Source of the DNA: Enterovibrio paralichthyis
GTDB lineage: Bacteria > Pseudomonadota > Gammaproteobacteria > Enterobacterales > Vibrionaceae
Assembly: GCF_019209835.1 (NCBI RefSeq)
Contig: NZ_JAHUTS010000006.1
Span: forward strand, 203,488-267,487
Length of the DNA: 64,000 nt
Direction of reading: 5' to 3'
Shown here: positions 18,444-27,742 of the stretch, in pieces
Position numbering within the stretch: the first letter of the stretch is position 1
Layout: the number at the start of each line of letters is the position of its first letter
The notes under the pieces: generated by a model
The model's database searches: none
What the model saw: the letters and a program-made list of their open reading frames with translations, nothing else
What the model was told of the DNA's origin: nothing
Program-made: the position numbers and the translations under genes

Positions 18444-19304
18444 ATGATTGAACGCGGCAACCGTCTGGCACTCTACCTGCTCCTCACGCCCTTTCTGCTC
18501 TGGCTGGTATTGCTGATCATTTTGCCCCATGTGCAGATGTTCAATATCTCTATCCACGACCGCATTGTGGGTGGGGATACGGTGTTGAGCCTTGAAAACT
18601 ACGCCACCTTTTTCACCGAGCCCCTTTACTGGCGCACCTTCGCCCGCACAGCGATTATGTCGCTGCTGGCAACTGTGCTCACCCTGCTGATCGCCTTTCC
18701 AGTGGCGTTTTACATCGCCAAAGTGTGTCAGGGGAAAACCAAAAGCCTGCTGTTCGTTGCCTGCCTGCTGCCATTCTGGGTCAGCGAACTGGTGCGCTCC
18801 TATGGCTGGATGATCCTGCTGCGTGAGTCCGGGCTTGTCAGCAGTTTGCTGCAATACCTTGGCCTTGCCGATCAACCCGTAGAAATGCTCTACAACGATG
18901 CCACCATCATGATCGGGCTTGTCTACACCTCCATGCTGTTTATGGTAGTGCCACTGGTCACAACGCTCGACAGCCTCGACAACAGCCTGATTGAAGCGGC
19001 GTACGATTTAGGCGGCAGCAGCTGGGACGTGCTGCGCGAAGTGGTGATCCCCCATGCCATGAGCGGGATTGTCGCCGGTTGCATCGTCGTGTTTATGCTC
19101 ACGCTCGGTAACTACCTCACGCCAACCCTGCTTGGCGGTAAAGACAGCCTCTGGTTCACCGAGCAAATCTTCACCCAGTTCATTACCCGCTTTAACTGGG
19201 AACAGGGTTCAGCATTCGGCATTTTGCTGCTCGCGTTGTCGTCGTTGATGGTGTGGGGCGGCCTCAAGCTTACCCGCCAGTCATTCGTTAAAACTATGGG
19301 GTGA
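18444..19304 (+). CDS. PotB-type ABC transporter permease
   Basis: This 286-residue inner-membrane protein has about six hydrophobic helices (first at LALYLLLTPFLLWLVLLIIL) and the EAA coupling loop LIEAAYDLGGSSWDVLREVVIPHAMSGI. GGGAGG sits five bases before the ATG at 18444; a GTG immediately upstream could serve equally. It is paired with the PotC-type permease three bases downstream. Confidence 0.9.
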   Translation: MIERGNRLALYLLLTPFLLWLVLLIILPHVQMFNISIHDRIVGGDTVLSLENYATFFTEPLYWRTFARTAIMSLLATVLTLLIAFPVAFYIAKVCQGKTKSLLFVACLLPFWVSELVRSYGWMILLRESGLVSSLLQYLGLADQPVEMLYNDATIMIGLVYTSMLFMVVPLVTTLDSLDNSLIEAAYDLGGSSWDVLREVVIPHAMSGIVAGCIVVFMLTLGNYLTPTLLGGKDSLWFTEQIFTQFITRFNWEQGSAFGILLLALSSLMVWGGLKLTRQSFVKTMG

Positions 19305-19307
19305 CTT

Positions 19308-20171
19308 ATGATTCCGTCATTACCGACCAACCGCACCCTGTCGCGCATTTACCAAGGCTACATTGCGCTGTTTTTCCTGTTTCTGATGCTCCCACTCGCC
19401 GTGGTGGCGGTGTTTGCCTTTAACGACAGTCTGTTTCCGTCACTGCCATGGAATGGTTTCACGCTGGCCTGGTTTACCGGCGATACCGAGCCACAACTCG
19501 GCGTGTTTAACGACCGTGAACTGACCAGCGGGATTGGCGTGAGCCTCGTGGTGGCAATTGCCGTTACCATCGCCTCACTGGTGCTGGCGACCACCAATGC
19601 GTTTTTGTTTGAACGGTTTGATTTCCGCTTCAAAGGCTTTTGCTATGTGCTGCTTTTGCTGCCACTGGTCATTCCCGGCGTCATCCTCGGCGTATCGATT
19701 TTGCTGATGAGCAGCACCATCGCCAATGGCATTGAAGACACCATAGGCTGGGATATCGAATGGATGCGGCCGGGGCTGGTGTTGGTTGTGCTTGGCCAGT
19801 TTGCGTTTATCACCACCATCTGCACCTTGGTGATTGCTGCGCGCCTGCGCAAATTCGACATCAGCCTAGAGGAAGCCGCGCTTAACCTTGGTGCCACAAA
19901 AGCGGAAGCCGTATTTACCATCACCCTGCCGTTTTTGCGCCCGGCACTGATTGGCGCGGCTATCATTGCGTTTTTGATGTCGTTTGAGAACTTCAACACC
20001 ACCCTGATGTTGGTCGGCTCTGATGCGCCGTTGACCATCGCCATGTTTGACCGCCTTCGCGAAGGTTCGACGCCGGTGATCAATGCGGTGTCCCTGCTGT
20101 TGATGATGGCTTCCGGCCTGCTTGCGATGGCAAGTATCTGGTTTTCATCCAAATCATCGCAGGTGGAATAA
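19308..20171 (+). CDS. PotC-type ABC transporter permease
   Basis: This 287-residue inner-membrane protein has about six helices, the opening YIALFFLFLMLPLAVVAVFAFNDS typical of PotC-like permeases, and the EAA loop LEEAALNLGATKAEAVFTITLPFLRPALIG. It closes the PotDABC-type operon. The next gene is convergent. Confidence 0.9.
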   Translation: MIPSLPTNRTLSRIYQGYIALFFLFLMLPLAVVAVFAFNDSLFPSLPWNGFTLAWFTGDTEPQLGVFNDRELTSGIGVSLVVAIAVTIASLVLATTNAFLFERFDFRFKGFCYVLLLLPLVIPGVILGVSILLMSSTIANGIEDTIGWDIEWMRPGLVLVVLGQFAFITTICTLVIAARLRKFDISLEEAALNLGATKAEAVFTITLPFLRPALIGAAIIAFLMSFENFNTTLMLVGSDAPLTIAMFDRLREGSTPVINAVSLLLMMASGLLAMASIWFSSKSSQVE

Positions 20172-20204
20172 AAAAACCCGGCATTCAAAGGAGAAAATGC
20201 CGGG
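20168..20204 (-). terminator. Terminator of the minus-strand LacI/ABC/glycosidase operon
   Basis: The 9-bp stem CCCGGCATT / AATGCCGGG reads into TTTTTTTATT on the minus strand, so it terminates the operon ending at 20277. It overlaps the end of the convergent PotC-type gene and may also slow plus-strand transcription. Confidence 0.85.
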
Positions 20205-20276
20205 CGCAATAGCGGTTACTGGAAGGTAAAGCCGCTAATTCTGGAGAATGTGTTGAGGGTCTGTTGACCCTGTTTA

Positions 20277-21332
20277 CTACGCCGACGCGACCGACAGGCC
20301 GTCCGCATCGAAAAAGTGAAGCTTGTTGGTGTGAAAGCGAAGACCCACTTTGTCGCCTGCTTTCACCGTGCTTTCCCCATCGGTGCGGACAGTTACACGG
20401 CCCAGTTCGCCGCAGTCCACAACCACATAGATATCCGCACCCAGGTATTCCGTCACATCAACAATGCCCTGACAGTTTCCTTCTTCCGGTGAAACCAGAT
20501 CCATCGCTTCAGGACGCACGCCCAACTGTGTTGCCTCACCCTGATAGGGATACCCACCACCAGAGCCGCCCTCCAAACTGTATTCACCGCCTTCGGTGAC
20601 ACAGGGAAGGATGTTCATTTTCGGGCTGCCGATAAACTGCGCCACAAAAAGGTTGGCAGGATGGTCATACAAGGTTTTCGGGCTGCCAATCTGTTCGATG
20701 ATACCGCCTTGCAACACCACGATTTTATCCGCCAGCGTCATGGCTTCCACCTGATCATGGGTGACGTAAATCATGGTGGATTTCAGTGACTGGTGCAGTT
20801 TGGCGATTTCGTAGCGCATCTCGACACGCAGCGCGGCATCAAGGTTGGACAAGGGCTCATCAAACAAAAAGGCAGTAGGATCACGCACGATAGAACGTCC
20901 AATCGCCACCCGCTGGCGCTGACCACCGGAGAGATTGCGCGGACGACGGTCAAGGTAGGCATCAAGCTTGAGCACCTGCGCAGCGTAATTCACTTTTTCG
21001 TCGATTTCCGCCTGAGGGCGTCCTTGGGTTTTCAGGCTAAAACCCATGTTCTCGCGCACTGTCATGTGCGGATACAGAGCGTAGCTTTGAAATACCATGG
21101 TCAAGCCACGTTTCGCCGGCGGCTGGTCGGTCATGTCGACACCATCAATCAGTATTTGCCCGCGGCTTGTTTCCTCAAGCCCGGCAATCATGCGCAGCAG
21201 GGTCGATTTCCCACAGCCTGAGGGGCCAACAAAAATGACAAGTTCGCCTTCTTCCACAGAAAGGTCGATACCTTTGATCACCTGCGTCTCGCCGTACCAT
21301 TTTTCAACACGGTTCAGTTGTATTGCGCCCAT
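20277..21332 (-). CDS. UgpC/MalK-type ABC transporter ATP-binding protein
   Basis: This 351-residue ATPase energises the sugar-type importer encoded upstream in the operon. Walker A is GPSGCGKST, signature NLSGGQRQRVAIGRSIV, Walker B FLFDEP then LSNLD, switch YVTHDQVEAMTLADKIVVL. The C-terminal half (from about residue 240, FIGSPKMNILPC and LGVRPEAMDLV) is the MalK/UgpC regulatory domain. The ATG at 21332 (MGAIQLNRVEKWYG) is preceded by GCAGGAGG and lies two bases after the glycosidase stop. A terminator follows. Confidence 0.9.
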   Translation of the reverse strand: MGAIQLNRVEKWYGETQVIKGIDLSVEEGELVIFVGPSGCGKSTLLRMIAGLEETSRGQILIDGVDMTDQPPAKRGLTMVFQSYALYPHMTVRENMGFSLKTQGRPQAEIDEKVNYAAQVLKLDAYLDRRPRNLSGGQRQRVAIGRSIVRDPTAFLFDEPLSNLDAALRVEMRYEIAKLHQSLKSTMIYVTHDQVEAMTLADKIVVLQGGIIEQIGSPKTLYDHPANLFVAQFIGSPKMNILPCVTEGGEYSLEGGSGGGYPYQGEATQLGVRPEAMDLVSPEEGNCQGIVDVTEYLGADIYVVVDCGELGRVTVRTDGESTVKAGDKVGLRFHTNKLHFFDADGLSVASA

Positions 21333-21334
21333 CT

Positions 21335-22585
21335 TCAGCCTCCTGCTAAATCCGACAATGACCAGCTCAGCCATACCGCTGCGGTCCAGGTAAAATGCCC
21401 GCCACCGGCCGGTGTGCCGTCATCCGGGTTGAAGTACTCGGCAAAGCCATAGTTGGCGATAAGCCCAGCGGTTTGCTGGCGAACCGCACGCGCCAGTGTC
21501 ACATGCCCCTGCTCTTCCAGCCCCCAGCCGATCATCGCATTCATGATTGCCCATACTGGCCCGCGCCAGTAGCGTTTGGCGTCGTACTTGTCGCCCGAGG
21601 GATCGTAACTCGGCACCAGATAGTGTCCGTTGGCAAGATAGCGTTCGAGATGTTCCACCATCTCCGGGCTTTCAATGCCTGCATACCAGCAAAGGAATGA
21701 AGCGTTCGACAGGCTGTTTGCAAACTTGCCGTTGCGCAGATTTACACTGTCAAACGCCGACATCTCGGGGTTCCAGAGCTTCTGGCACGCAGCCTCCAGC
21801 GTGGCAATCCAGCCTTCAATTTCACTGACATCCTCCCCCAGCATCCGGCCAATTTCCGCCAAATCGCGATGGCCGCGCAACAGGGTAAAATGCAGGGTCG
21901 GGTCGCCGACACGGAACGGGCTGTTGTCGGCGATTTCTGTTTCGTTCCAGCCACAGTCGCGGCCAAAGTAAAGCAGCGCCAGGTAGCGATCGTAATCCAG
22001 CTTGGTGGGACGCATCGAGGCATCAACATGGGAGGTATCGCGGCGCTTGTATTCACCGACATTGGAAATGTCGATCGCCTCTGATGCTTCATCCCAGTCC
22101 GGCGCATTGTCCCGGCCACTTTCCCAAGGATGACTGCTCGCTACCACGCCACTTTCGGCGCGGCAATCCATGTACCAGCGGTGCCAGTTCACCAGGGCAG
22201 GAAACAGGGTCTTAAGCTTTTCCATACCAAGTTCAGGGTCGCGCTGGTGAATCTTGCGCGCAAAGCTTGCCACCAGCGGCGGCTGGCTGATCCCGGATGA
22301 GGCAATCGGCCCTTTCCCCTGCCACACATCAGGGCCTGGGAAATAGCCGTCGTCCGGTTGGTGGAACACAATGTGTGGCACCATGCCATTGTCCCACTGG
22401 GCGGAAAACAGGGATTCAATTTCCCGCCATGCCCTTGGCACATCAAAGGTGGCGAAACCCAGCGCAGCGAAAGCACTGTCCCAATTCCATTGGTATGGAT
22501 ACAAACCCGCGGTCGGAACGGTATAGCTGCCGCGATCGTTGTCTTTGAGTATCTCAATTGCTTGTTTGTCTAACGCTTCCATCAT
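21335..22585 (-). CDS. Cytoplasmic GH63/MGH-like glycoside hydrolase
   Basis: This 416-residue protein lacks a signal peptide and has the (alpha/alpha)6-barrel signature of the mannosylglycerate/glucosylglycerate hydrolase group related to GH63. QWNWDSAFAALG at residues 32-43 and WESGRDNAPDWDEA at residues 154-167 match the substrate-binding and general-acid regions; the C-terminal EYFNPDDG-x-PAGGGHFTWTAA probably carries the catalytic base. It is encoded between importer permease and ATPase genes, so it should act on an imported glycoside inside the cell. Glucosylglycerate, mannosylglycerate, glucosylglycerol or trehalose-like substrates are all possible. Confidence 0.8.
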   Translation of the reverse strand: MMEALDKQAIEILKDNDRGSYTVPTAGLYPYQWNWDSAFAALGFATFDVPRAWREIESLFSAQWDNGMVPHIVFHQPDDGYFPGPDVWQGKGPIASSGISQPPLVASFARKIHQRDPELGMEKLKTLFPALVNWHRWYMDCRAESGVVASSHPWESGRDNAPDWDEASEAIDISNVGEYKRRDTSHVDASMRPTKLDYDRYLALLYFGRDCGWNETEIADNSPFRVGDPTLHFTLLRGHRDLAEIGRMLGEDVSEIEGWIATLEAACQKLWNPEMSAFDSVNLRNGKFANSLSNASFLCWYAGIESPEMVEHLERYLANGHYLVPSYDPSGDKYDAKRYWRGPVWAIMNAMIGWGLEEQGHVTLARAVRQQTAGLIANYGFAEYFNPDDGTPAGGGHFTWTAAVWLSWSLSDLAGG

Positions 22586-22609
22586 CGTTTCTCACACTGT
22601 ATTCGCGCA

Positions 22610-23869
22610 TTATTTCACTGAACCCGCAGTGAGCCCTTTCACCATAAACCGCTCAAGCCCAAGGAAAATCAGCATGATAGGCACGGTCGCAATCACCGCC
22701 CCGGCCATTAAATGCTGGCGGGGAATTTCAGAACTATTAAGCATGGCAACCCCTCGGGTGAGGGTGAATTTGGACGGGTCATCCAGCAGCATGAAGGCGA
22801 GCAGAAACTCGTTCCACGCGATCATAAAGACGTAAAGTGATACCGACGCCATGGCGGGCAGGCTCAGCGGCAGGGTGATTTTCCAAATCACCTTCAACCT
22901 TGAGAGTCCATCCATCAGCCCCGCTTCTTCGATTTCCGCCGGTAAGCCACGGAAGTACCCCTGCAGCATATAGAGCGCGACAGGAATGGTGGTGACCGGA
23001 TAAATCATCAGGATGCCGAACAGGGAGTTCCGCAGCCCCAGCATGCTGAACCCGATATAGATGGGCAGCGCCAGTACAATCATGGGCACCATGTAAATCA
23101 GCAATATTGAGCGGGACATCGCCGCCTGACCGCGAAAGCGCAGGCGGGCTACCGCATAAGCACCGGGCACGCTGAATAACAGGGTGATAAATACCGTCGC
23201 CACGGATACCGAAAACGAAGTCAGCAGGTAGCTGCCGAAATTAAACTGCTCGAACAGTTCGACATAAGAGCGGAACAGGCCAAACCCTTTGTCGAAATCA
23301 ATACTGAAGTCAAGCGGATTGGCGAGCAATGCCTGCTGGCTTTTCAGGCTGGTCATCACCATCACATAAAACGGTACCGCCACAATGATGATGAAAAACA
23401 GATAGCCAAACCAATAGAAGAAATGGATAAGGGCATCTTCAAATTCGTGCCTGTCCATCCAGCCCATTGGCGCTTCCACCAGCATGCGCGACAGCGGCCA
23501 CACGGTGAATAACGCGGCAAACACAAACGCGGCACTTTGCGACAAGGTGTGCTGTTCAAGCGGCAGCGAGAAAGGTTCAAGTCCCGTTAGAGCCAAATAA
23601 AGCAACAGGTAAACCGTAGTGCCACTGACCACCAACGCAATGCCTTCCAGGCGTGATTGCATGCGCAGGATATAAATTCCGGCAACGATGCCAGTGACCA
23701 CCGCCACCCAGATCACCGGTGCCACTGCAGCGCCTGTCATCAAGGCAAGGGCAACAGTGACAGTCACTGAAGCGCTGACGCCCCACGCTGCACCAATCAA
23801 TCCGCAGACAAGGTCGGACTGACGGAACCAGCGGTTTTGCGCAGTCTCGCGCGCAGTGTTGGTTGTCAT
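22610..23869 (-). CDS. MalG-type ABC transporter permease with a long N-terminal membrane extension
   Basis: This 419-residue protein is about 140 residues longer than a normal MalG/UgpE permease (about 280). The C-terminal part (from about residue 150) is canonical, with helices and the EAA loop LPAEIEEAGLMDGLSRLKVIWKITLPLSLPAM. The extra N-terminus holds four further predicted helices (about 22-44, 50-67, 77-95, 110-126). Its start overlaps the MalF-type gene by four bases. The extension could be an assembly or sensing module; no frame disruption suggests an artefact. Confidence 0.88.
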   Translation of the reverse strand: MTTNTARETAQNRWFRQSDLVCGLIGAAWGVSASVTVTVALALMTGAAVAPVIWVAVVTGIVAGIYILRMQSRLEGIALVVSGTTVYLLLYLALTGLEPFSLPLEQHTLSQSAAFVFAALFTVWPLSRMLVEAPMGWMDRHEFEDALIHFFYWFGYLFFIIIVAVPFYVMVMTSLKSQQALLANPLDFSIDFDKGFGLFRSYVELFEQFNFGSYLLTSFSVSVATVFITLLFSVPGAYAVARLRFRGQAAMSRSILLIYMVPMIVLALPIYIGFSMLGLRNSLFGILMIYPVTTIPVALYMLQGYFRGLPAEIEEAGLMDGLSRLKVIWKITLPLSLPAMASVSLYVFMIAWNEFLLAFMLLDDPSKFTLTRGVAMLNSSEIPRQHLMAGAVIATVPIMLIFLGLERFMVKGLTAGSVK

Positions 23870-25128
23870 AAGCCCTCCTCACGGCTGACATAGCGGAAGA
23901 AAAAGAACGAGAACAGCAACAGACAGAGGAACACCACCACAGCAACCGCGGCACCTGCACCGATGTTTGACAGGGCGAAAGCCTGCTCATACACGTTCAC
24001 GGTCAGGGTTCGGGTGCCTGCGTTACCACCGGTGAGCAGGAAAATGTCGTCGAATTTGTTGAAGGTCCAGATAAAGCGCAGCAGGAAGAGCACCGACAGG
24101 ATACCCAGCAACTGGGGAATCGAGAGATACCAGAACTGCTGGAATGGCGACGCCCCATCCATTCTTGCCGCTTCATACATGTCGGCATCAATCGACTGCA
24201 TGCGCGCCAGAATAAACAGGAACGAAAGCGGGAAATAACGCCAGATCTCAAACACGGTCACGCTGATCAGTGCCAGTGGCTTTTCACCGAAAAAGTTAAT
24301 CGGCGCGTCGATGGCCCCCATTTGGATAAGCAAGGCATTGGCCGAACCGGAAAAGGGGTCAAAAAGGGTTACCCAGGTAAAGGCCACGGCAATAACCGGC
24401 GCAACATACGGAAACAGCAGGAGGCCACGGATAAAGCCCTGCCCTTTGAAACTTTTGTTGAGCAAGAGCGCTGCCATCATGCCCACCACCAACGCACCAA
24501 TGGTGCCGAAAACCGTGTAGAAAATGGTGACCCACAGCACTTCGACAAACTCGTCGCTGTCAAATACCCGGCTGAAGTTATCCAGTGTGAAATTGGCGTT
24601 GAACAGATCGGAACTGCTGATGCCCGTCATTTCTGCCGGGTAGTCACGCAGGCTTTCCTGGCTATCAAGGTATGGCTGCCCAACCACCACCGGGATTTGC
24701 AGGCGGGACTTATAGCCCGGCTCCCAGTCACCCAGTTCGCAGAAAATCTCCTGGCCATTAAGGGTGCAGTTTTCCGGCACACTCTGCACAGCCAGCCCTT
24801 GCGGCACAACATCAAACAGGGTGACGCTTTCAATCACCTTTTCCTTCGAGCGGTTGGTCAGGCGGTATTCAATGGTTATTTCATCGCCCACTTCGCTGGC
24901 TTTGCCGCGAAAGCGCTCATAAACATTGGGCTCTACCGGCCGAAGATCCGCAAGCTGGATCGGTTTAACGCTGATCCAGAATATCGACAGCAAAGGCAGC
25001 AATACCACCAACGCTACCGAAATCAGGGTCGGTGCCAGAAGGCCCCACGCCAGCCGGGTTTCGCGCTTTTGCAAAGGCCCGACACCGGTGGGAGGCTTGG
25101 GTTTTACAGTGTTAATTGGCGTAATCAT
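23866..25128 (-). CDS. MalF-type ABC transporter permease with a DUF11-like periplasmic insertion
   Basis: This 420-residue inner-membrane permease has its first helix at residues 30-53, then a periplasmic insertion of about 130 residues before helix 2. Residues 80-150 of the insertion (ITIEYRLTN, VTLFDVVPQGL, CELGDWEPG, LQIPVVV) have the strand order and motifs of DUF11-type beta domains (Y-x-I-x-x-x-N, D-x-L-P-x-G-L, L-G-x-L-x-P-G). Cys121 and Cys130 could form a disulfide. In E. coli MalF the equivalent P2 loop contacts the binding protein. The C-terminal EAA loop is MYEAARMDGASPFQQFWYLSIPQL. Confidence 0.88.
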   Translation of the reverse strand: MITPINTVKPKPPTGVGPLQKRETRLAWGLLAPTLISVALVVLLPLLSIFWISVKPIQLADLRPVEPNVYERFRGKASEVGDEITIEYRLTNRSKEKVIESVTLFDVVPQGLAVQSVPENCTLNGQEIFCELGDWEPGYKSRLQIPVVVGQPYLDSQESLRDYPAEMTGISSSDLFNANFTLDNFSRVFDSDEFVEVLWVTIFYTVFGTIGALVVGMMAALLLNKSFKGQGFIRGLLLFPYVAPVIAVAFTWVTLFDPFSGSANALLIQMGAIDAPINFFGEKPLALISVTVFEIWRYFPLSFLFILARMQSIDADMYEAARMDGASPFQQFWYLSIPQLLGILSVLFLLRFIWTFNKFDDIFLLTGGNAGTRTLTVNVYEQAFALSNIGAGAAVAVVVFLCLLLFSFFFFRYVSREEGL

Positions 25129-25185
25129 TCTGTATCCCTGAGCAATAGCTTTCCATCGGGTGCGCTTGATATCGCGCCCGTTTTA

Positions 25186-25216
25186 GGTCAGGCCACCTGA
25201 ATCAGATAGCCTGACC
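25186..25216 (-). terminator. Intercistronic hairpin after the sugar-binding-protein gene
   Basis: Arms GGTCAGGC and GCCTGACC flank a 15-base loop, ten bases past the binding-protein stop on the minus strand. With no T run after it, it is more likely an mRNA-stabilising or attenuating hairpin than a full terminator. Confidence 0.55.
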
Positions 25217-25225
25217 CTGTCCTTA

Positions 25226-26584
25226 CTACTGAATGTCTGCCAGCGCCTTGTTCATTGCATCCACCGTGGCAGAGGCATCGCGCACCCCATCGATGTATTC
25301 ACGAACCAGACGGTTGATGACCTGGCTGTTCACCACTTTGGAAGCCAATGCCAGTTGGCCTTCCTCCACACCCCAACGCTGGGCGTTATCCAGACCACCG
25401 ACAATTTCCTCCACCATCTCTGGGCTATACAGATCAGACAGCGGCGCTTTCCTGTCTACACCCACCGGCAGTTTCGACCAGGCTTCAGTGTATTTATTTG
25501 GGTTTTCCTCATCGCCGCGGCGGGTAGGAAACTTGCCTTCCGGCGCAATAGCCAGGGTGTTGGTGTAGCCGTCACTCATGGAATAACGGACAAACGCCAT
25601 GGCGTTGTCGATATCTGCATCTGTGGTAATACCGAAGTAGCGAAGGTCACCCCACGCCGCGCCTTCCGGATTGGATGGGCCAGAAAAGCGGGTCACGATA
25701 CCGGTTTTCGATGCCAGTTCACGGCTGGTTGGGTCGTCATTGATTGTCGGCGGTGCGCTGTCACGCAGGCCGGCCAGCTCATCAAGGATGAATGGTGACC
25801 AGATGATCATTGCCGCTTTGCCGCCAAAATAGAGTTCGCGAGACTGTTTCCAGTAAAGCTCGCCGTCTGGCGATGCATCGGCAATCGCTTTATAGAATTC
25901 GAGCACTTCTGTGGTCTTTTTCTTATCCAGTGGCTGAATGCCGTCTTTGTTGACCGGGGAAACACCGTTAGCAAGGAAAACATGCTCCAAAACCTGACTC
26001 ATGAAGTTCTCGTCCACCTTGGTGGCAGCAACAAAACCGAACATGTTTGGAGGATTATGCAGCTTTTTGATCGCGGCGAGCACGTCTTCATAGGAATCAG
26101 GCGCAGCAAGGTTATTGGCATCGAACAGGTCTTTTCTGTACACAATCATCTGTGTCCAGCCATCCACTGGCACAGCGGCATAGCCGTCTTCCGTTCTTGC
26201 CATGTTCAACGCACCGGGTGCGAAGGTATCAACGCCCAGCTCTTCCACCACTTCTGTGGCGGCATCCGGGTCAAGAATGCCGGCTTCTGCCCAAGGCAGG
26301 GAATATTGCAGGGTGTGGTAAATCACATCCGGCAGATCGCCGGCTGAGAATGCAGCGGTTGCGCGGGTGCCGAGGTCACTTTCCGTTACGGGGATCACCT
26401 CCACCGCAGTGCCGGTCAGTTTTTCAAAATCCTTGGCCATTTCCTGTTGGCGTTCCAATCGCTCTGGCTGCTCTTCCGTGGTCCAGAAGCGGATGGTATC
26501 GGCGTAAACGGATGAAGCGCCAAACAATGCGGTGACGACAAGTCCAGCTAACCAACGACGCTTGCCGAGTTGCAAATTGTTCAT
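25226..26584 (-). CDS. Family 1 extracellular solute (sugar)-binding protein
   Basis: This 452-residue protein has a signal peptide ending SVYA-DT and continues IRFWTTEEQPERLERQQEMAKDFEKLTGTAVEVIPV, the layout of MalE/UgpB/AglE-type binding proteins for sugars and glycosides. It delivers ligand to the MalF/MalG-type permeases encoded next. It lies 56 bases after the LacI-type regulator gene, without an evident separate operator, and a hairpin follows its stop codon. Confidence 0.88.
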   Translation of the reverse strand: MNNLQLGKRRWLAGLVVTALFGASSVYADTIRFWTTEEQPERLERQQEMAKDFEKLTGTAVEVIPVTESDLGTRATAAFSAGDLPDVIYHTLQYSLPWAEAGILDPDAATEVVEELGVDTFAPGALNMARTEDGYAAVPVDGWTQMIVYRKDLFDANNLAAPDSYEDVLAAIKKLHNPPNMFGFVAATKVDENFMSQVLEHVFLANGVSPVNKDGIQPLDKKKTTEVLEFYKAIADASPDGELYWKQSRELYFGGKAAMIIWSPFILDELAGLRDSAPPTINDDPTSRELASKTGIVTRFSGPSNPEGAAWGDLRYFGITTDADIDNAMAFVRYSMSDGYTNTLAIAPEGKFPTRRGDEENPNKYTEAWSKLPVGVDRKAPLSDLYSPEMVEEIVGGLDNAQRWGVEEGQLALASKVVNSQVINRLVREYIDGVRDASATVDAMNKALADIQ

Positions 26585-26640
26585 GGTTTTCTCCTTTTGG
26601 TGCGCGTTAAATACGTCATGTACTTAAAGTCAGTACTCGC

Positions 26641-27705
26641 TCACTTACTCTGATGAGACATACGCTTAATCAGCTGGGCATTCACCAGTTTTCGCAAATC
26701 CTCTGGCTTCTCACCATTGATTTGCCGCAACAGCAAGGTCGCCAGTTGCTCACCTGAATAACGCATATCAACCGAAAATGTGGTCAACGCCGGTTGGGAA
26801 AACCCGCTTTCCGGCAGGCCGTCATATCCAATCACGGCCAGGTTTTTGCCCACACTTAACCCTTTCTCTTCTGCTGCGCGGTATACCCCAAGGGCTGCAA
26901 TATCCAACGCGCAGACAATGGCAGTCGGCGGTGTCTCTTTATCCAATAACTGCGCCCCCAGCCGATGCCCCGCTGCTTTGGTGTAGCCACCGGAAAGCAT
27001 CAGGCTTTCATCCAGTGGCAGACCAGCCCGCTCCATGCCCTGCCGGAAACCGGTTTCGCGCAGGTAGCTGTAGTTGTATTCCGTACCGCCATTAATAAAG
27101 CCAATGCGTGTGTGACCGGATTTGGCCAGCAGCAGCACTGCATCGCGCATGGCTGCTTCACCACGAACATCGAAGTAGCTCACGCCGTCCACATCCTGGG
27201 TGCGGCCAAAAATCACAAACGGAACGCCTTCTTCTTTCAGCAACGCAACACGTGGGTCGTGCGCTTTGCTGCGCGGTAGGATAAAACCGTCAACCTTGTG
27301 CTCTTCAATCAAACGCTTCAGTGTCAGCAGTTCATCTTTTTCGCCGTCGGCAGTGGCAACGGTGAGTGTCCAGTTCCTGCGGCTGACCGCGCGGCTGATG
27401 CCATCAATGAAATTACTGAGAAACGGTCGGTGGGCGTTATCGCTGCCAAGGTTCAGCACTAAACCAATGGCGCAAACCTGCCCGGTTTTCACCGCCTGCG
27501 CGTAGCTGAGCGCGCGGTATCCCATTTCCTTCGCTTTGTCGCGAACCCGCTGCTTGGTGGCGGGAGAAATATCGGGATAATCATTGAGTGCACGGGAAAC
27601 CGTGCCTTTGGTGAGCCCCAGCGCTTTGGAAAGTTCGTTGATTGTGGGGCGCTTTTCCCTGAGCGCGCGTCCTGCCATCGGCAAGCGCTGTTTGACAGCC
27701 ATCAT
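26641..27705 (-). CDS. LacI-family transcriptional regulator
   Basis: This 354-residue regulator has the LacI helix-turn-helix and hinge (PTINELSKALGLTKGTVSRALNDYPDISPATKQRV, residues about 21-55) and a periplasmic-binding-protein-like effector domain. It is the first gene of the operon that encodes a binding protein, two permeases, a glycosidase and an ATPase, all on the minus strand. A perfect palindrome of LacI type lies 38 bases upstream, so it very probably represses its own operon until the imported glycoside or a breakdown product binds. Confidence 0.92.
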   Translation of the reverse strand: MMAVKQRLPMAGRALREKRPTINELSKALGLTKGTVSRALNDYPDISPATKQRVRDKAKEMGYRALSYAQAVKTGQVCAIGLVLNLGSDNAHRPFLSNFIDGISRAVSRRNWTLTVATADGEKDELLTLKRLIEEHKVDGFILPRSKAHDPRVALLKEEGVPFVIFGRTQDVDGVSYFDVRGEAAMRDAVLLLAKSGHTRIGFINGGTEYNYSYLRETGFRQGMERAGLPLDESLMLSGGYTKAAGHRLGAQLLDKETPPTAIVCALDIAALGVYRAAEEKGLSVGKNLAVIGYDGLPESGFSQPALTTFSVDMRYSGEQLATLLLRQINGEKPEDLRKLVNAQLIKRMSHQSK

Positions 27706-27742
27706 TAGCCCGTTTCATCCAATTTCTTTAAAAACTATTTAA

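Noticed and set aside
24322..25200. A 292-residue plus-strand frame opposite the MalF-type permease gene
   Set aside because: It overlaps a clear permease gene entirely and its product has no recognisable domain or ribosome-binding site.
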